A DNA stretch of 10,174 nucleotides from an uncultured Eubacteriales bacterium. GTDB lineage: Bacteria; Bacillota; Clostridia; Oscillospirales; Butyricicoccaceae. Numbering within the stretch: position 1 is the stretch's first letter; each line of letters begins with the position of its first letter. The notes below the pieces were generated by a model. It was given only the letters and a program-made list of their open reading frames with translations. It was not told where the DNA came from and searched no databases. Made by a program: the position numbers and the translations under genes. Shown piece after piece: positions 1 to 6,683 of the stretch. The stretch is from assembly GCA_900555855.1 (NCBI GenBank), contig USML01000068.1:1-10174 (forward strand), given 5' to 3'.

Positions 1-219
1 GGAGGCCCGCCCCTTGAAGGTGCAGACGCCGCGCCCGTTTTCCCACCGCAGCCGCAGCGTCCAGCCGTGGGCGGAAAGAATGTGGGCCGGATCGTCATAA
101 TAAATCGTCTTCATCTCCAGCCGGAGCAGCGGCGCTGCCGGCCGGGAAAGGGCCCGATCTGCCAGCATGGCCTGAAAGCAGCCCGCGTCTGCCGGGCTGA
201 ACTTCACTTCGATCTCCAT
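1..219 (-). CDS. CYTH-domain (triphosphate tunnel metalloenzyme) protein, N-terminal part, truncated by the window edge
   Basis: Reading the minus strand from the ATG at 219 gives 73 codons with no stop before the window edge, so the C-terminal part is missing. The protein begins MEIEVKF, which contains the ExExK signature of the CYTH superfamily (adenylate cyclase class IV, thiamine triphosphatase, inorganic triphosphatase). At about residues 39-71 it reads TIYYDDPAHIL, then GWTLRLRWENG, then CTFKG. This matches the family pattern YxDTxxxxLxxxGxxLRxR...TxKG, where basic and acidic residues line the tunnel that binds triphosphate and divalent metal. A strong AGGAGGGA site ends about 5 bases before the ATG, and a promoter lies just upstream. 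The substrate cannot be told from this fragment; in Firmicutes such proteins are usually annotated as CYTH-domain or triphosphatase proteins. It is divergent from fhs. The family call is confident from the motifs; the precise activity is not. Confidence 0.85.
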   Translation of the reverse strand, partial: MEIEVKFSPADAGCFQAMLADRALSRPAAPLLRLEMKTIYYDDPAHILSAHGWTLRLRWENGRGVCTFKGRAS

Positions 220-247
220 GCAGCTCCCTCCTTCCCTGTTCAGCCCT

Positions 248-276
248 ATCCTACCACAGTTTTCCTCCGGTTTCAA
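248..276 (-). promoter_or_regulatory. Promoter of the CYTH gene
   Basis: On the minus strand a -35 box TTGAAA (271-276) and a -10 box TAGGAT (248-253) are separated by exactly 17 bases. Transcription would start near 241, giving a leader of about 20 bases that contains the ribosome binding site. It is back-to-back with the fhs promoter. Confidence 0.7.
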
Positions 277-324
277 CCGCCGCCGCTTTATGACAAAAAC
301 CTGTCTCCGCCGTCAAAATCGGGC

Positions 325-353
325 TTTACAAACTCGCCCAAACCCGCTATCAT
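325..353 (+). promoter_or_regulatory. Promoter of fhs
   Basis: A -35 box TTTACA (325-330) and a -10 box TATCAT (348-353) have a 17-base spacer. The predicted start near 360 gives a leader of about 48 bases, too short for a known riboswitch, so control is probably at transcription initiation. The rest of the 220-407 gap holds the divergent CYTH promoter and no other gene. Confidence 0.65.
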
Positions 354-393
354 GGAACATAATATCATCGGTCTCCGCAGAATATGTTTCTCA

Positions 394-399
394 GGGAGG
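394..399 (+). promoter_or_regulatory. Ribosome binding site deciding the fhs start
   Basis: GGGAGG lies 8 bases before the ATG at 408. An in-frame ATG at 384 lies upstream of this site and would add eight residues (MFLREVLF) partly encoded by the binding site itself, so 408 is preferred. Confidence 0.8.
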
Positions 400-407
400 T
401 TTTATTC

Positions 408-2081
408 ATGAAGTATAAGACAGATATCCAGATTGCTCAGGAATGTACCATGGAGCCCATCACCGCCATTGCTGCGCGGGCGCATGTGCCGGAGGAATAT
501 CTGGAGCAATACGGAAAATATAAGGCCAAGATCGACCCCGCGCTGCTGCGCTCCGACCGGAAGGACGGGAAGCTGGTGCTGGTGACCGCCATCACGCCCA
601 CCCCCGCCGGCGAAGGCAAGACCACCACCACCATCGGTCTGGCCGATGGCCTGCGCCGCATCGGGAAGAATGCCGTCGTGGCCCTGCGGGAGCCTTCTCT
701 GGGGCCGGTGTTCGGCGTCAAGGGCGGCGCCGCCGGCGGCGGCTATGCTCAGGTGGTCCCCATGGAGGATATCAATCTGCATTTCACCGGCGATTTTCAT
801 GCCATCGGCGCGGCCAACAATCTGCTGGCCGCCATGCTGGACAACCACATCCAGCAGGGCAACGCCCTGGGGCTGGATCCCCGGCGCATCACCTGGCGGC
901 GCTGCATGGACATGAACGACCGGCAGCTGCGCTCCATTGTGGACGGTCTGGGCGGCAAGGCCAACGGCACGCCCCGGGAGGACGGCTTTGACATCACCGT
1001 GGCCTCCGAGATCATGGCGGTCTTCTGCCTTTCCTCCTCCATTGCCGACCTGAAGGCGCGGCTGAGCCGCATTATCGTGGGCTATACCTATGGCGGCGCG
1101 CCGGTGACGGCCGGCGATCTGAATGCCGTGGGCGCTATGGCAGCCCTGCTGAAGGACGCCCTCAAGCCCAATCTGGTGCAGACGCTGGAGGGAACGCCGG
1201 CCTTCGTCCACGGCGGCCCCTTCGCCAACATCGCCCATGGCTGCAATTCCGTCATGGCCACCCGCATGGCGCTGAAAATGGGCGACTATGCTGTCACGGA
1301 AGCGGGCTTCGGCGCAGATCTGGGGGCGGAGAAGTTTCTGGACATCAAATGCCGCATGGCGGGCCTGACGCCGGATGCCGTCGTCGTCGTTGCCACGGTG
1401 CGGGCGCTGAAGATGCACGGCGGTCTGGACAAAAAGGCGCTGGACCGGGAGGATCTGGCGGCGCTGGAACGGGGCATCCCCAACCTGCTGCGCCATGTTT
1501 CCAACATGAAGCAGGTCTACCGTCTCCCCTGCGTGGTGGCGGTGAACCGCTTCCCCACGGATACCGACGAAGAGATCGACTTCATCATCCGCAAGTGCCG
1601 GGAGCTGGGCGTCAACACCGTCCTTTCCACCGTTTGGGCCGACGGCGGCCGGGGCGGCGAGGCGCTGGCCCGGGAGGTCGTCCGGCTCTGCCAGGAGGAA
1701 CAGGGCGACTTCACCTTTGCATACCCGCTGGACTGCACCATCGAAGAAAAGCTCCGGGCCATCGTCACCCGGATCTATGGCGGCAAGGGAGTCTCCATTC
1801 TGCCCGCCGCCCAGAAGCAGATCAGCCGGCTGACGCAGCTGGGCTTTGGCGGGCTGCCCATCTGCGTGGCAAAAACGCAGTACAGCTTTTCCGATGACCC
1901 CGCCCTGCTGGGCGCGCCGGAGGGCTTCACCGTGACGGTGCGCAATGTAAAGGTCTCTGCCGGGGCGGGCTTTCTGGTGGCGCTCACCGGCGATATCATG
2001 ACCATGCCCGGCCTGCCGAAGGTCCCCGCCGCCGAGCGGATCGATGTAGACGACAACGGGCGTATCTCCGGCCTGTTTTGA
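408..2081 (+). CDS. fhs: Formate-tetrahydrofolate ligase (10-formyl-THF synthetase)
   Basis: This cytoplasmic enzyme makes 10-formyl-THF from formate, THF and ATP, feeding purine and formyl-Met synthesis and, in acetogens, the methyl branch of the Wood-Ljungdahl pathway. The protein is 557 residues, the usual length for the bacterial monofunctional enzyme. The phosphate-binding loop [10 protein letters not shown] is at residues 63-72. The family signature [14 protein letters not shown] starts at residue 94 and is followed by a glycine-rich stretch and [15 protein letters not shown], all strongly conserved in Fhs. The C-terminus keeps the usual [11 protein letters not shown] motif. The start at 408 is chosen from the GGGAGG site. 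It stands alone between a promoter and a terminator; the usual partners (folD, fchA, Wood-Ljungdahl genes) are not in the window, so its presence does not by itself show acetogenesis. Nothing appears truncated or frameshifted. Confidence 0.98.
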   Translation: MKYKTDIQIAQECTMEPITAIAARAHVPEEYLEQYGKYKAKIDPALLRSDRKDGKLVLVTAITPTPAGEGKTTTTIGLADGLRRIGKNAVVALREPSLGPVFGVKGGAAGGGYAQVVPMEDINLHFTGDFHAIGAANNLLAAMLDNHIQQGNALGLDPRRITWRRCMDMNDRQLRSIVDGLGGKANGTPREDGFDITVASEIMAVFCLSSSIADLKARLSRIIVGYTYGGAPVTAGDLNAVGAMAALLKDALKPNLVQTLEGTPAFVHGGPFANIAHGCNSVMATRMALKMGDYAVTEAGFGADLGAEKFLDIKCRMAGLTPDAVVVVATVRALKMHGGLDKKALDREDLAALERGIPNLLRHVSNMKQVYRLPCVVAVNRFPTDTDEEIDFIIRKCRELGVNTVLSTVWADGGRGGEALAREVVRLCQEEQGDFTFAYPLDCTIEEKLRAIVTRIYGGKGVSILPAAQKQISRLTQLGFGGLPICVAKTQYSFSDDPALLGAPEGFTVTVRNVKVSAGAGFLVALTGDIMTMPGLPKVPAAERIDVDDNGRISGLF

Positions 2082-2104
2082 GCCGGGCTCTTCCCCAACG
2101 CTCT

Positions 2105-2139
2105 GCGCCGCAGCGGATCGCTCCGCCTGCGGCGCTTTT
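2105..2139 (+). terminator. fhs: Intrinsic terminator of fhs
   Basis: The arms GCGCCGCAG (2105-2113) and CTGCGGCGC (2127-2135) pair perfectly. An inner CGGA/TCCG extension is separated by one bulged base, and TTTT follows directly. It lies 24 bases after the fhs stop codon. Confidence 0.85.
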
Positions 2140-2200
2140 CTGTCCGCCGGCAGGGGACGGTCTGCATATTCTACTGGGCATTTTCATAGGATTTGCCTAA

Positions 2201-2229
2201 TTGACGGCGGCAGCTGCCGCAGCTATAAT
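2201..2229 (+). promoter_or_regulatory. Near-consensus promoter of the degV gene with a palindromic spacer
   Basis: TTGACG (2201-2206) and a perfect TATAAT (2224-2229) are 17 bases apart. The spacer contains the perfect 14-bp palindrome GCGGCAGCTGCCGC (2207-2220), filling almost the whole region between the boxes. A repressor bound there would block RNA polymerase, so it is a candidate operator. The predicted start near 2236 leaves a leader of about 50 bases. Confidence 0.75.
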
Positions 2230-2286
2230 GAAAGCAGCGCGGCAAAGAATCTTTACCGCCATTCTGAAGCTGGGAGAGATCATTTT

Positions 2287-3189
2287 ATGACAGACGCACC
2301 CTACATCCTTTCCTGTGAATCCACGGTAGATCTGCCCTATTCCTATGTGACCCAGCGGGGTCTGCCGGTGCTGTTTTATTCCTATCTGGTGGACGGAAAG
2401 GAATATCCGGACGACATGGGCCGGGATCCGGCGGCGCTGCCCCGGTTTTATGGCTTTCTCCGGGAGGGCAAGCTGCCCTCCACCTCGCAGATCAATGTCT
2501 TTCGCTATGTGGATTTTTTTGAACCGCTGCTGCAGAAGGGCGATGTGCTGCATATCGCCTTCGGCTCCGGCATGACGCCCTCCGTCCAAAACGCGCTGGA
2601 GGCTGCGGATCTCCTGCGGCCCAAATACCCCAGCCGCAAGCTCTGCATCGTGGATTCCCTTTGCTCCTCCTCCGGCTACGGTCTGCTGGTGGACGGCGCC
2701 GCCGACCTGCGGGATCAGGGCGCTTCGCTGGAAGCGGTGGAGCAGTGGGCGCTGGCCAACCGGGATCAGGTCCATCATCAGTTTTTTTCCACCGATCTGA
2801 AGTATTTCAAGCGCTCCGGCCGGGTCTCCGGCGCGGCAGCCACCATCGGCTCCATCCTGAGCATCTGCCCCATCATGCGGCTGGACGACGCAGGGCGCAT
2901 CATCGCCTACGACAAGGTCCGGGGCAAAAAGGCCGCCATCCAGCGCACGGTAGACACCATGGCCCGGCACGCCAGGGGCGGCGAAGCCTATGCGGACAAA
3001 TGCTTTATCTGCCATTCTGACTGTCTGGCCGACGCGGAAGCCACCCGCGATGCCATCGCAGCCCGCTTTCCCAACCTTCGCGGCCCCATCCGCATCTGCG
3101 ATATCGGCACCATTATCGCTGCCCACAGCGGCCCCGGGACCGTTGCCGTCTTCTTTTTCGGCGACAAGCGCCAGCCTGACCAGCCGTGA
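2287..3189 (+). CDS. DegV family protein (fatty-acid binding, probable fatty acid kinase partner FakB-like)
   Basis: DegV proteins are two-domain cytoplasmic proteins that bind one long-chain fatty acid. FakB members present it to the kinase FakA for phosphorylation and entry into phospholipid synthesis. The 300-residue protein has the family layout: an N-terminal ILSCESTVDLP segment (usual form: D-S-x-x-D-L), TSQIN at about residues 66-70 (usual TSQ-P-S/T), a GSGMTPSVQNA segment in the place of the usual SSGLSGTYQSA, then KYFKRSGRVSG, an IGSIL...CPIMRLDDAG stretch, KVRGKKAA, and a C-terminal IGTIIAAHSGPGTVAVFF motif. GGGAGA is 10 bases before the ATG at 2287. It has its own promoter and terminator, so it is probably a single-gene unit. 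No FakA gene is in the window, so the ligand and partner are inferred from the family only. Confidence 0.9.
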   Translation: MTDAPYILSCESTVDLPYSYVTQRGLPVLFYSYLVDGKEYPDDMGRDPAALPRFYGFLREGKLPSTSQINVFRYVDFFEPLLQKGDVLHIAFGSGMTPSVQNALEAADLLRPKYPSRKLCIVDSLCSSSGYGLLVDGAADLRDQGASLEAVEQWALANRDQVHHQFFSTDLKYFKRSGRVSGAAATIGSILSICPIMRLDDAGRIIAYDKVRGKKAAIQRTVDTMARHARGGEAYADKCFICHSDCLADAEATRDAIAARFPNLRGPIRICDIGTIIAAHSGPGTVAVFFFGDKRQPDQP

Positions 3190-3198
3190 TCCTCTGCA

Positions 3199-3236
3199 GC
3201 GCCATGCCCAAAGCTTCCGGGTATGGCGCTTCTTTT
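3199..3236 (+). terminator. Intrinsic terminator of the degV gene
   Basis: The arms GCGCCATGCCC (3199-3209) and GGGTATGGCGC (3219-3229) form an 11-bp stem with a single G-U pair and a 9-base loop. TTCTTTT follows. It begins 10 bases after the degV stop. Confidence 0.85.
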
Positions 3237-3253
3237 CTGCGCGGCGGATTCTT

Positions 3254-3281
3254 TAGCAGAATCTTTGCCGGTTTTCTGCTA
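3254..3281. repeat. Inverted repeat overlapping the kinase promoter (candidate operator)
   Basis: TAGCAGAA (3254-3261) and TTCTGCTA (3274-3281) are exact inverted copies separated by 12 bases, with centres 20 bp apart, about two helical turns. The right arm overlaps the -10 element and the left arm covers the -35 region, which suits a dimeric regulator, perhaps the response regulator encoded in the same operon. Confidence 0.55.
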
Positions 3282-3285
3282 TACT
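3277..3285 (+). promoter_or_regulatory. Extended -10 promoter of the two-component operon
   Basis: TGCTATACT (3277-3285) has the TGn extension followed by TATACT; no good -35 hexamer sits at the right distance (CAGAAT at 3257-3262). This is typical of extended -10 promoters that may need an activator. The predicted start is near 3292, about 23 bases before the kinase ATG. Confidence 0.55.
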
Positions 3286-3314
3286 TCTACACGAATACAC
3301 GAAGAAGGGATCTT

Positions 3315-4379
3315 ATGCAGACAAAGCGACATTATTTTCGGAATTTCGGCTATTGGTTCTTTTTTTTGCTGGGCGCGCTGCTGTTGGGCCTGCTGCTGCA
3401 GACCGGGCTGAACATTCAGAATGTAACGCCCATGCTCTTTACGCTGGCCGTCTTCTGCATCGCGATGACCACCCGGAGCTATTTCTGGGGGATCTCCGCC
3501 TCGGTGGCCTCCGCGCTGATCGTGAACTACGCTTTTTCCTACCCTTATTTCGATTTTGGCTTTGCCATTCCGGAAAACCTCAGCACTGCGCTGGTGCTAA
3601 CGGCGGTCACCTGCGTGGCCGGCATGCTGGCGGCCCGCATCCGCCAGCAGGAGCTTCGGGAAGCGGAGAGCGCGCAGGAGGCCGCCCGGGCCAAGCTGCT
3701 GCGGGCCATCTCCCACGATCTCCGCACGCCGCTGACCACCATCTACGGCTCCTCCTCCACCATTCTGGAAAGCGCGGACAAGCTTTCGTCGGAGAAGCAG
3801 CTGGCCTTGGTGGCAGAGATCCGCTCCGAGGCCGACTGGCTCATCCGCATGGTGGAAAATCTGCTGACCGTTACCCGGATGGACCAGAGCGGCGTCTCGC
3901 TGAATAAAACGCCCATCGCTGCGGAGGAGCTGGTGGACGCGGTGCTGATCCAGTTTCGGAAGCGCTATCCCCAGCAGCCGGTCACGGTGGAGCTTCCGGA
4001 GGAGTTTATCTGCATCCCCATGGATCCTCTGCTGATCCAGCAGGTGCTGAGCAATCTTCTGGAAAACGCCGTCCAGCACGCAGAGGGGATGCAGCATTTG
4101 ACCCTGCGGGTCTATCCCCGGGGCGCCGACGCTGTGTTTGAAGTCCAGGACGACGGCCAGGGCATCCCGCCCCAGCTTTTGTGCAAGCTGTTTTCCTCGC
4201 CGGTGAGCGCGCCCACGCTTTCCTCCGATGGGCATCGGTCCATGGGCATCGGTCTCTCCGTCTGTGCCGCCATCATCCGTGCCCACGGCGGCGAGATCCA
4301 GGCGGAAAACAGCCCAAAGGGCGGCGCGCTGTTTCGCTTTACTTTGAAAATGGAGGTCGGTGACCATGAGCAACAATAA
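3315..4379 (+). CDS. Short KdpD-like sensor histidine kinase (DUF4118 membrane domain plus kinase core)
   Basis: Membrane histidine kinase of 354 residues that would autophosphorylate and pass phosphate to the regulator encoded just downstream. Four membrane segments (about 13-30, 38-53, 57-74, 88-106) with a NYAFSYPYFDF segment between the third and fourth match the KdpD four-helix DUF4118 domain. HisKA follows with phosphoacceptor H134 in SHDLRTP. The ATPase domain has the N box around N251 (LLENAVQHA), the G1 box DDGQGIP (279-285) and the G2 box MGIGLS (310-315). Full-length KdpD is near 900 residues; the cytoplasmic KdpD and universal-stress N-terminal domains and the GAF region are absent. 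The start at 3315 is chosen because AAGAAGGGA precedes it, and because the frame upstream, open from 3186, would run through the degV terminator and the promoter. No kdpFABC or trk genes are visible, so a potassium or turgor signal is only a family guess. Confidence 0.92.
   Translation: MQTKRHYFRNFGYWFFFLLGALLLGLLLQTGLNIQNVTPMLFTLAVFCIAMTTRSYFWGISASVASALIVNYAFSYPYFDFGFAIPENLSTALVLTAVTCVAGMLAARIRQQELREAESAQEAARAKLLRAISHDLRTPLTTIYGSSSTILESADKLSSEKQLALVAEIRSEADWLIRMVENLLTVTRMDQSGVSLNKTPIAAEELVDAVLIQFRKRYPQQPVTVELPEEFICIPMDPLLIQQVLSNLLENAVQHAEGMQHLTLRVYPRGADAVFEVQDDGQGIPPQLLCKLFSSPVSAPTLSSDGHRSMGIGLSVCAAIIRAHGGEIQAENSPKGGALFRFTLKMEVGDHEQQ
4352..4356 (+). promoter_or_regulatory. Ribosome binding site deciding the regulator start
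   Basis: GGAGG inside the kinase gene is 9 bases before ATG 4366 but only 3 bases before an in-frame GTG at 4360, so the ATG is preferred. Confidence 0.75.
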
Positions 4380-5064
4380 ATACAAGATCCTGATCGTGGA
4401 AGACGACGGCAGCATCCGCACCTTTGTCACCGCGCTGCTGGAGAGCAACGGCTTTCAGGTGGTCACCGCCAGCACGGCCAGCGCCGGGCTTTTATCCTTC
4501 TGCTCCCACCGGCCCGATCTGGTGGTTTTGGATCTGGGCCTGCCGGATATGGACGGCATGCGGATCATCCGGACCATCCGGGAGGAATCCCCGGTGCCCA
4601 TCATCGTGCTTTCCGCCCGCATCACCGAGCAGGACAAGGTGGAGGCGCTGGATCAGGGCGCCAATGATTATGTGACCAAGCCCTTCGGCCCGGCGGAGCT
4701 GCTGGCCCGGATCCGGGCGGCGCTGCGCAGCATCATCTGGAACAGCAGCGGCGACACCAGCAAGTCGCTGGTGCTAAAGGATCTGGAGATCCGCTTTGAT
4801 CAGCGGCAGGTCCTGGTGGGCGGGCAGGAGGTCCGCCTGACGCAGACGGAATACAATATCGTGGTGCTGCTGGCGCAGCACGCCGGAAAGGTCCTGACCT
4901 ATGCGGCCATCATCCGGGAGATCTGGGGCGTTTCCGATCCCGGCAGCATCAAAAAGCTCCAGGTGAACATGGCAAACATCCGTAAAAAGCTGGGGGCCCG
5001 CCCCGGCGCGGAAAATTACATTGCAAATGAGCTTGGCGTGGGCTATCGGATAACAGACGGCTGA
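4366..5064 (+). CDS. KdpE-like response regulator, OmpR/PhoB family
   Basis: Cytoplasmic DNA-binding regulator of 232 residues, the normal size for the family. The receiver domain (about 6-120) has the acidic pocket E12-D13-D14, the phosphoacceptor D56 in VVLDLGLPDMDG, the switch serine S83 and the conserved K105 in YVTKPF. The winged-helix output domain (about 136-230) contains RLTQTEYNIVVLLA, a recognition region around VNMANIRKKLG, and the final wing GVGYRI. This arrangement and sequence style resemble KdpE. Its start overlaps the end of the kinase gene by 14 bases, so the two are cotranscribed and probably translationally coupled, which supports a cognate pair. Target genes are not evident here; the dyad at the operon's own promoter is a possible autoregulatory site. 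All key phosphorylation residues are present. Confidence 0.95.
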   Translation: MSNNKYKILIVEDDGSIRTFVTALLESNGFQVVTASTASAGLLSFCSHRPDLVVLDLGLPDMDGMRIIRTIREESPVPIIVLSARITEQDKVEALDQGANDYVTKPFGPAELLARIRAALRSIIWNSSGDTSKSLVLKDLEIRFDQRQVLVGGQEVRLTQTEYNIVVLLAQHAGKVLTYAAIIREIWGVSDPGSIKKLQVNMANIRKKLGARPGAENYIANELGVGYRITDG

Positions 5065-5077
5065 ACCCGCGCAAAGC

Positions 5078-5112
5078 AAAGCCTCCGCATACTGCGTATG
5101 CGGAGGCTTTTT
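5078..5112 (+). terminator. Intrinsic terminator of the two-component operon
   Basis: A perfect 12-bp stem, GCCTCCGCATAC (5081-5092) with GTATGCGGAGGC (5096-5107), has a 3-base loop. A-tract and T-tract flanks extend the pairing, and TTTTT follows. It starts 13 bases after the regulator stop. Confidence 0.92.
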
Positions 5113-5132
5113 GCAGCTTTTTGCAGCTTTTT
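5108..5132. repeat. Tandem 10-bp repeat of T-tracts after the terminator
   Basis: TTTTTGCAGC occurs twice in direct tandem (5108-5117, 5118-5127) and is followed by a third TTTTT (5128-5132). It multiplies the T-tract after the terminator, perhaps by replication slippage. Confidence 0.75.
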
Positions 5133-5140
5133 CCGGACAG

Positions 5141-5168
5141 AAAAAGCGCCAGGCTTTCGCCCGGCGCT
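5141..5168 (-). terminator. gdhA: Intrinsic terminator of gdhA (possibly bidirectional)
   Basis: On the minus strand the arms AGCGCC (5163-5168) and GGCGCT (5145-5150), with an inner GGC/GCC after one mismatch and a GAAA loop, are followed by a run of T (the complement of 5141-5145). On the plus strand the same hairpin is followed by CG then TTTT, so it may also catch read-through from the other direction. It lies 37 bases beyond the gdhA stop. Confidence 0.75.
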
Positions 5169-5205
5169 CGTTTTGGTTTTGATGAAAGCTCTGTAACGGT
5201 GTGGA

Positions 5206-6549
5206 TTAGACCAAACCCTGAGCCATCATGGCATCGGCGACCTTCATGAAGCCGGCGATGTTGCCGCCAGCGACCAGGTCATAGCCCAGGCCGGCATGCT
5301 CAGCAGCTTCCACAGAAGCGCTGTAGATGTTCTTCATGATCTGATGCAGCTTGGCATCGACCTCTTCCGCGGTCCAGCTCAGGCGCTCGCTGTTCTGGGA
5401 CATTTCCAGAGCAGAGGTGGCCACGCCGCCGGCGTTAACAGCCTTGGAGGGAGCCACAACGCAGTGCTCCTTCAGGTAAGCCAGAGCCTCGTTGGTGGTG
5501 GGCATATTGGCGACCTCGATGTAATACTTCAGGCCGTTCTTGACCATCTGCTCTGCCTCGGGCATACCGATCTCGTTCTGGTAAGCGCAGGGCATAGCGA
5601 TGTCGAACTTCTCGCCCCAGACCTTTGCCTTGGGAACGAACTTGCAGCCGAACTTGTCCGCGTAATCCTGAGCGCGGTCGCGGCCGGAAGCACGCATCTC
5701 CAGCAGGTAGCCGATCTTCTCATCGGTGGCGATGCCATCGGGATCGTAGCAGTAGCCGTCGGGACCGGAGATGGTGACGACCTTGCCGCCCAGCTGAGCG
5801 ACCTTCTTGCAGACGCCCCAGGCAACATTGCCGAAGCCGGAGACGGCGACCGTCTTGCCTTCCATGGTCTCGCCGAAGTGCTTCAGGACTTCGCAGACAT
5901 AGTAGGTCGCGCCGTAGCCGGTAGCCTCGGGACGGATCAGGGAGCCGCCGTAGCTGAAGCCCTTACCGGTGAGAACGCCGTTCTCCCAGACAGCCTTGAT
6001 GCGCTTATACTGGCCATACAGGAAGCCGATCTCGCGGCCGCCAACGCCGATGTCACCAGCGGGGACATCCACATCGGGACCAATGTGACGCCACAGCTCG
6101 GTCATAAAGGCCTGGCAGAAGCGCATGATCTCCATATCGGACTTGCCGCGGGGATCAAAGTCGGAGCCGCCCTTGCCGCCGCCGATGGGCAGGCTGGTCA
6201 GGCTGTTCTTGAAGGTCTGCTCAAAGCCCAGGAACTTCATGGTGTCCAGAGTAACATTGCTGGCAAAGCGCAGGCCGCCCTTGTAGGGGCCGATGGCGCT
6301 GTTGAACTGAACGCGGAAGCCGCGGTTGACATGGGGCTTGCCGGCGTCGTCCACCCAGGTCACACGGAACTGGATCTGACGATCGGGCTCGCACATTCTC
6401 TCCAGAACGGCGTACTTCTCGTATTCAGGGTGCTTTTCCACGATGGGCTCCAGAGACTGGAAGACTTCTTCCACGGTCTGCAGGAACAGCTTCTCGCTTC
6501 CGTTGCGGGCCTTGACTTCGTCAAGAACTCTCTGCATGTAAGCATTCAT
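5206..6549 (-). CDS. gdhA: Glutamate dehydrogenase, hexameric, probably NAD-dependent
   Basis: This cytoplasmic enzyme interconverts glutamate with 2-oxoglutarate and ammonium. The protein is 447 residues, the standard size for the hexameric bacterial enzyme. Substrate-site residues are visible: K90 in GPYKGGLRF, K114, catalytic K126 in IGGGKGGSDFDP, and D166 in PAGDIGVG. The nucleotide-binding loop is GFGNVAW (238-244). The second strand ends SGPDGY (261-266), the form seen in the NAD-specific Clostridium symbiosum enzyme; NADP enzymes such as E. coli GdhA have Ser-rich variants here. I therefore infer NAD use, fitting a role in glutamate catabolism as well as ammonium assimilation. The reading frame is open 30 codons further upstream (to 6639), but that stretch spans the promoter and leader. 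The ATG at 6549 with GGGAGG 9 bases before it is the true start. It is a single-gene unit, convergent with the regulator operon. Confidence 0.98.
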   Translation of the reverse strand: MNAYMQRVLDEVKARNGSEKLFLQTVEEVFQSLEPIVEKHPEYEKYAVLERMCEPDRQIQFRVTWVDDAGKPHVNRGFRVQFNSAIGPYKGGLRFASNVTLDTMKFLGFEQTFKNSLTSLPIGGGKGGSDFDPRGKSDMEIMRFCQAFMTELWRHIGPDVDVPAGDIGVGGREIGFLYGQYKRIKAVWENGVLTGKGFSYGGSLIRPEATGYGATYYVCEVLKHFGETMEGKTVAVSGFGNVAWGVCKKVAQLGGKVVTISGPDGYCYDPDGIATDEKIGYLLEMRASGRDRAQDYADKFGCKFVPKAKVWGEKFDIAMPCAYQNEIGMPEAEQMVKNGLKYYIEVANMPTTNEALAYLKEHCVVAPSKAVNAGGVATSALEMSQNSERLSWTAEEVDAKLHQIMKNIYSASVEAAEHAGLGYDLVAGGNIAGFMKVADAMMAQGLV

Positions 6550-6558
6550 TGGTATGTA

Positions 6559-6564
6559 CCTCCC
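6559..6564 (-). promoter_or_regulatory. gdhA: Ribosome binding site deciding the gdhA start
   Basis: On the minus strand GGGAGG (complement of CCTCCC) lies 9 bases before the ATG at 6549 and confirms MNAYMQRV as the N-terminus. Confidence 0.85.
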
Positions 6565-6617
6565 AATAAAAATTTTACGGACTTCCAGGGGGCCTTCCGG
6601 CCTGACCCTACAAATAC

Positions 6618-6646
6618 ATCTTAAAACCGACGCCGCCAAAAGTCAA
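6618..6646 (-). promoter_or_regulatory. gdhA: Promoter of gdhA
   Basis: On the minus strand TTGACT (6641-6646) and TAAGAT (6618-6623) are 17 bases apart. The predicted start near 6611 gives a leader of about 62 bases, containing a small GGCC-GGAA-GGCC hairpin (6591-6602) and then the ribosome binding site. Confidence 0.75.
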
Positions 6647-6662
6647 GGTATTTCCCGATAAG

Positions 6663-6683
6663 AAATCGTCAAAGAACCGATTT
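6663..6683. repeat. Inverted repeat upstream of the gdhA promoter
   Basis: AAATCG (6663-6668) and CGATTT (6678-6683) are inverted copies 9 bases apart, about 52-72 bases upstream of the predicted gdhA start point. It is in a good place for an activator site, but the arms are short and the region is AT-rich. Confidence 0.35.

Noticed and set aside
360..407. Possible folate (THF) riboswitch before fhs
   Set aside because: The leader from the predicted start is only about 48 bases and shows no riboswitch-like stems.
402..1496. 364-codon minus-strand frame opposite fhs
   Set aside because: Shadow of fhs: rich in Gly, Arg, His and Gln, no domain, no promoter or ribosome binding site suited to it.
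2197..3126. 309-codon minus-strand frame opposite degV
   Set aside because: It runs through the degV promoter and leader, has no recognisable motif, and is explained by the codon bias of degV.
3186..3314. Upstream in-frame extension of the histidine kinase
   Set aside because: It would overlap the degV stop, its terminator and the operon promoter; the ATG at 3315 has a good ribosome binding site.
5296..6624. 442-codon open frame on the plus strand antisense to gdhA
   Set aside because: GC-rich, strongly biased codons of gdhA leave the complementary frame open. The translation is low-complexity (many L, A, G, D, H) with no recognisable domain, while gdhA on the other strand has full motifs, a promoter and a terminator.
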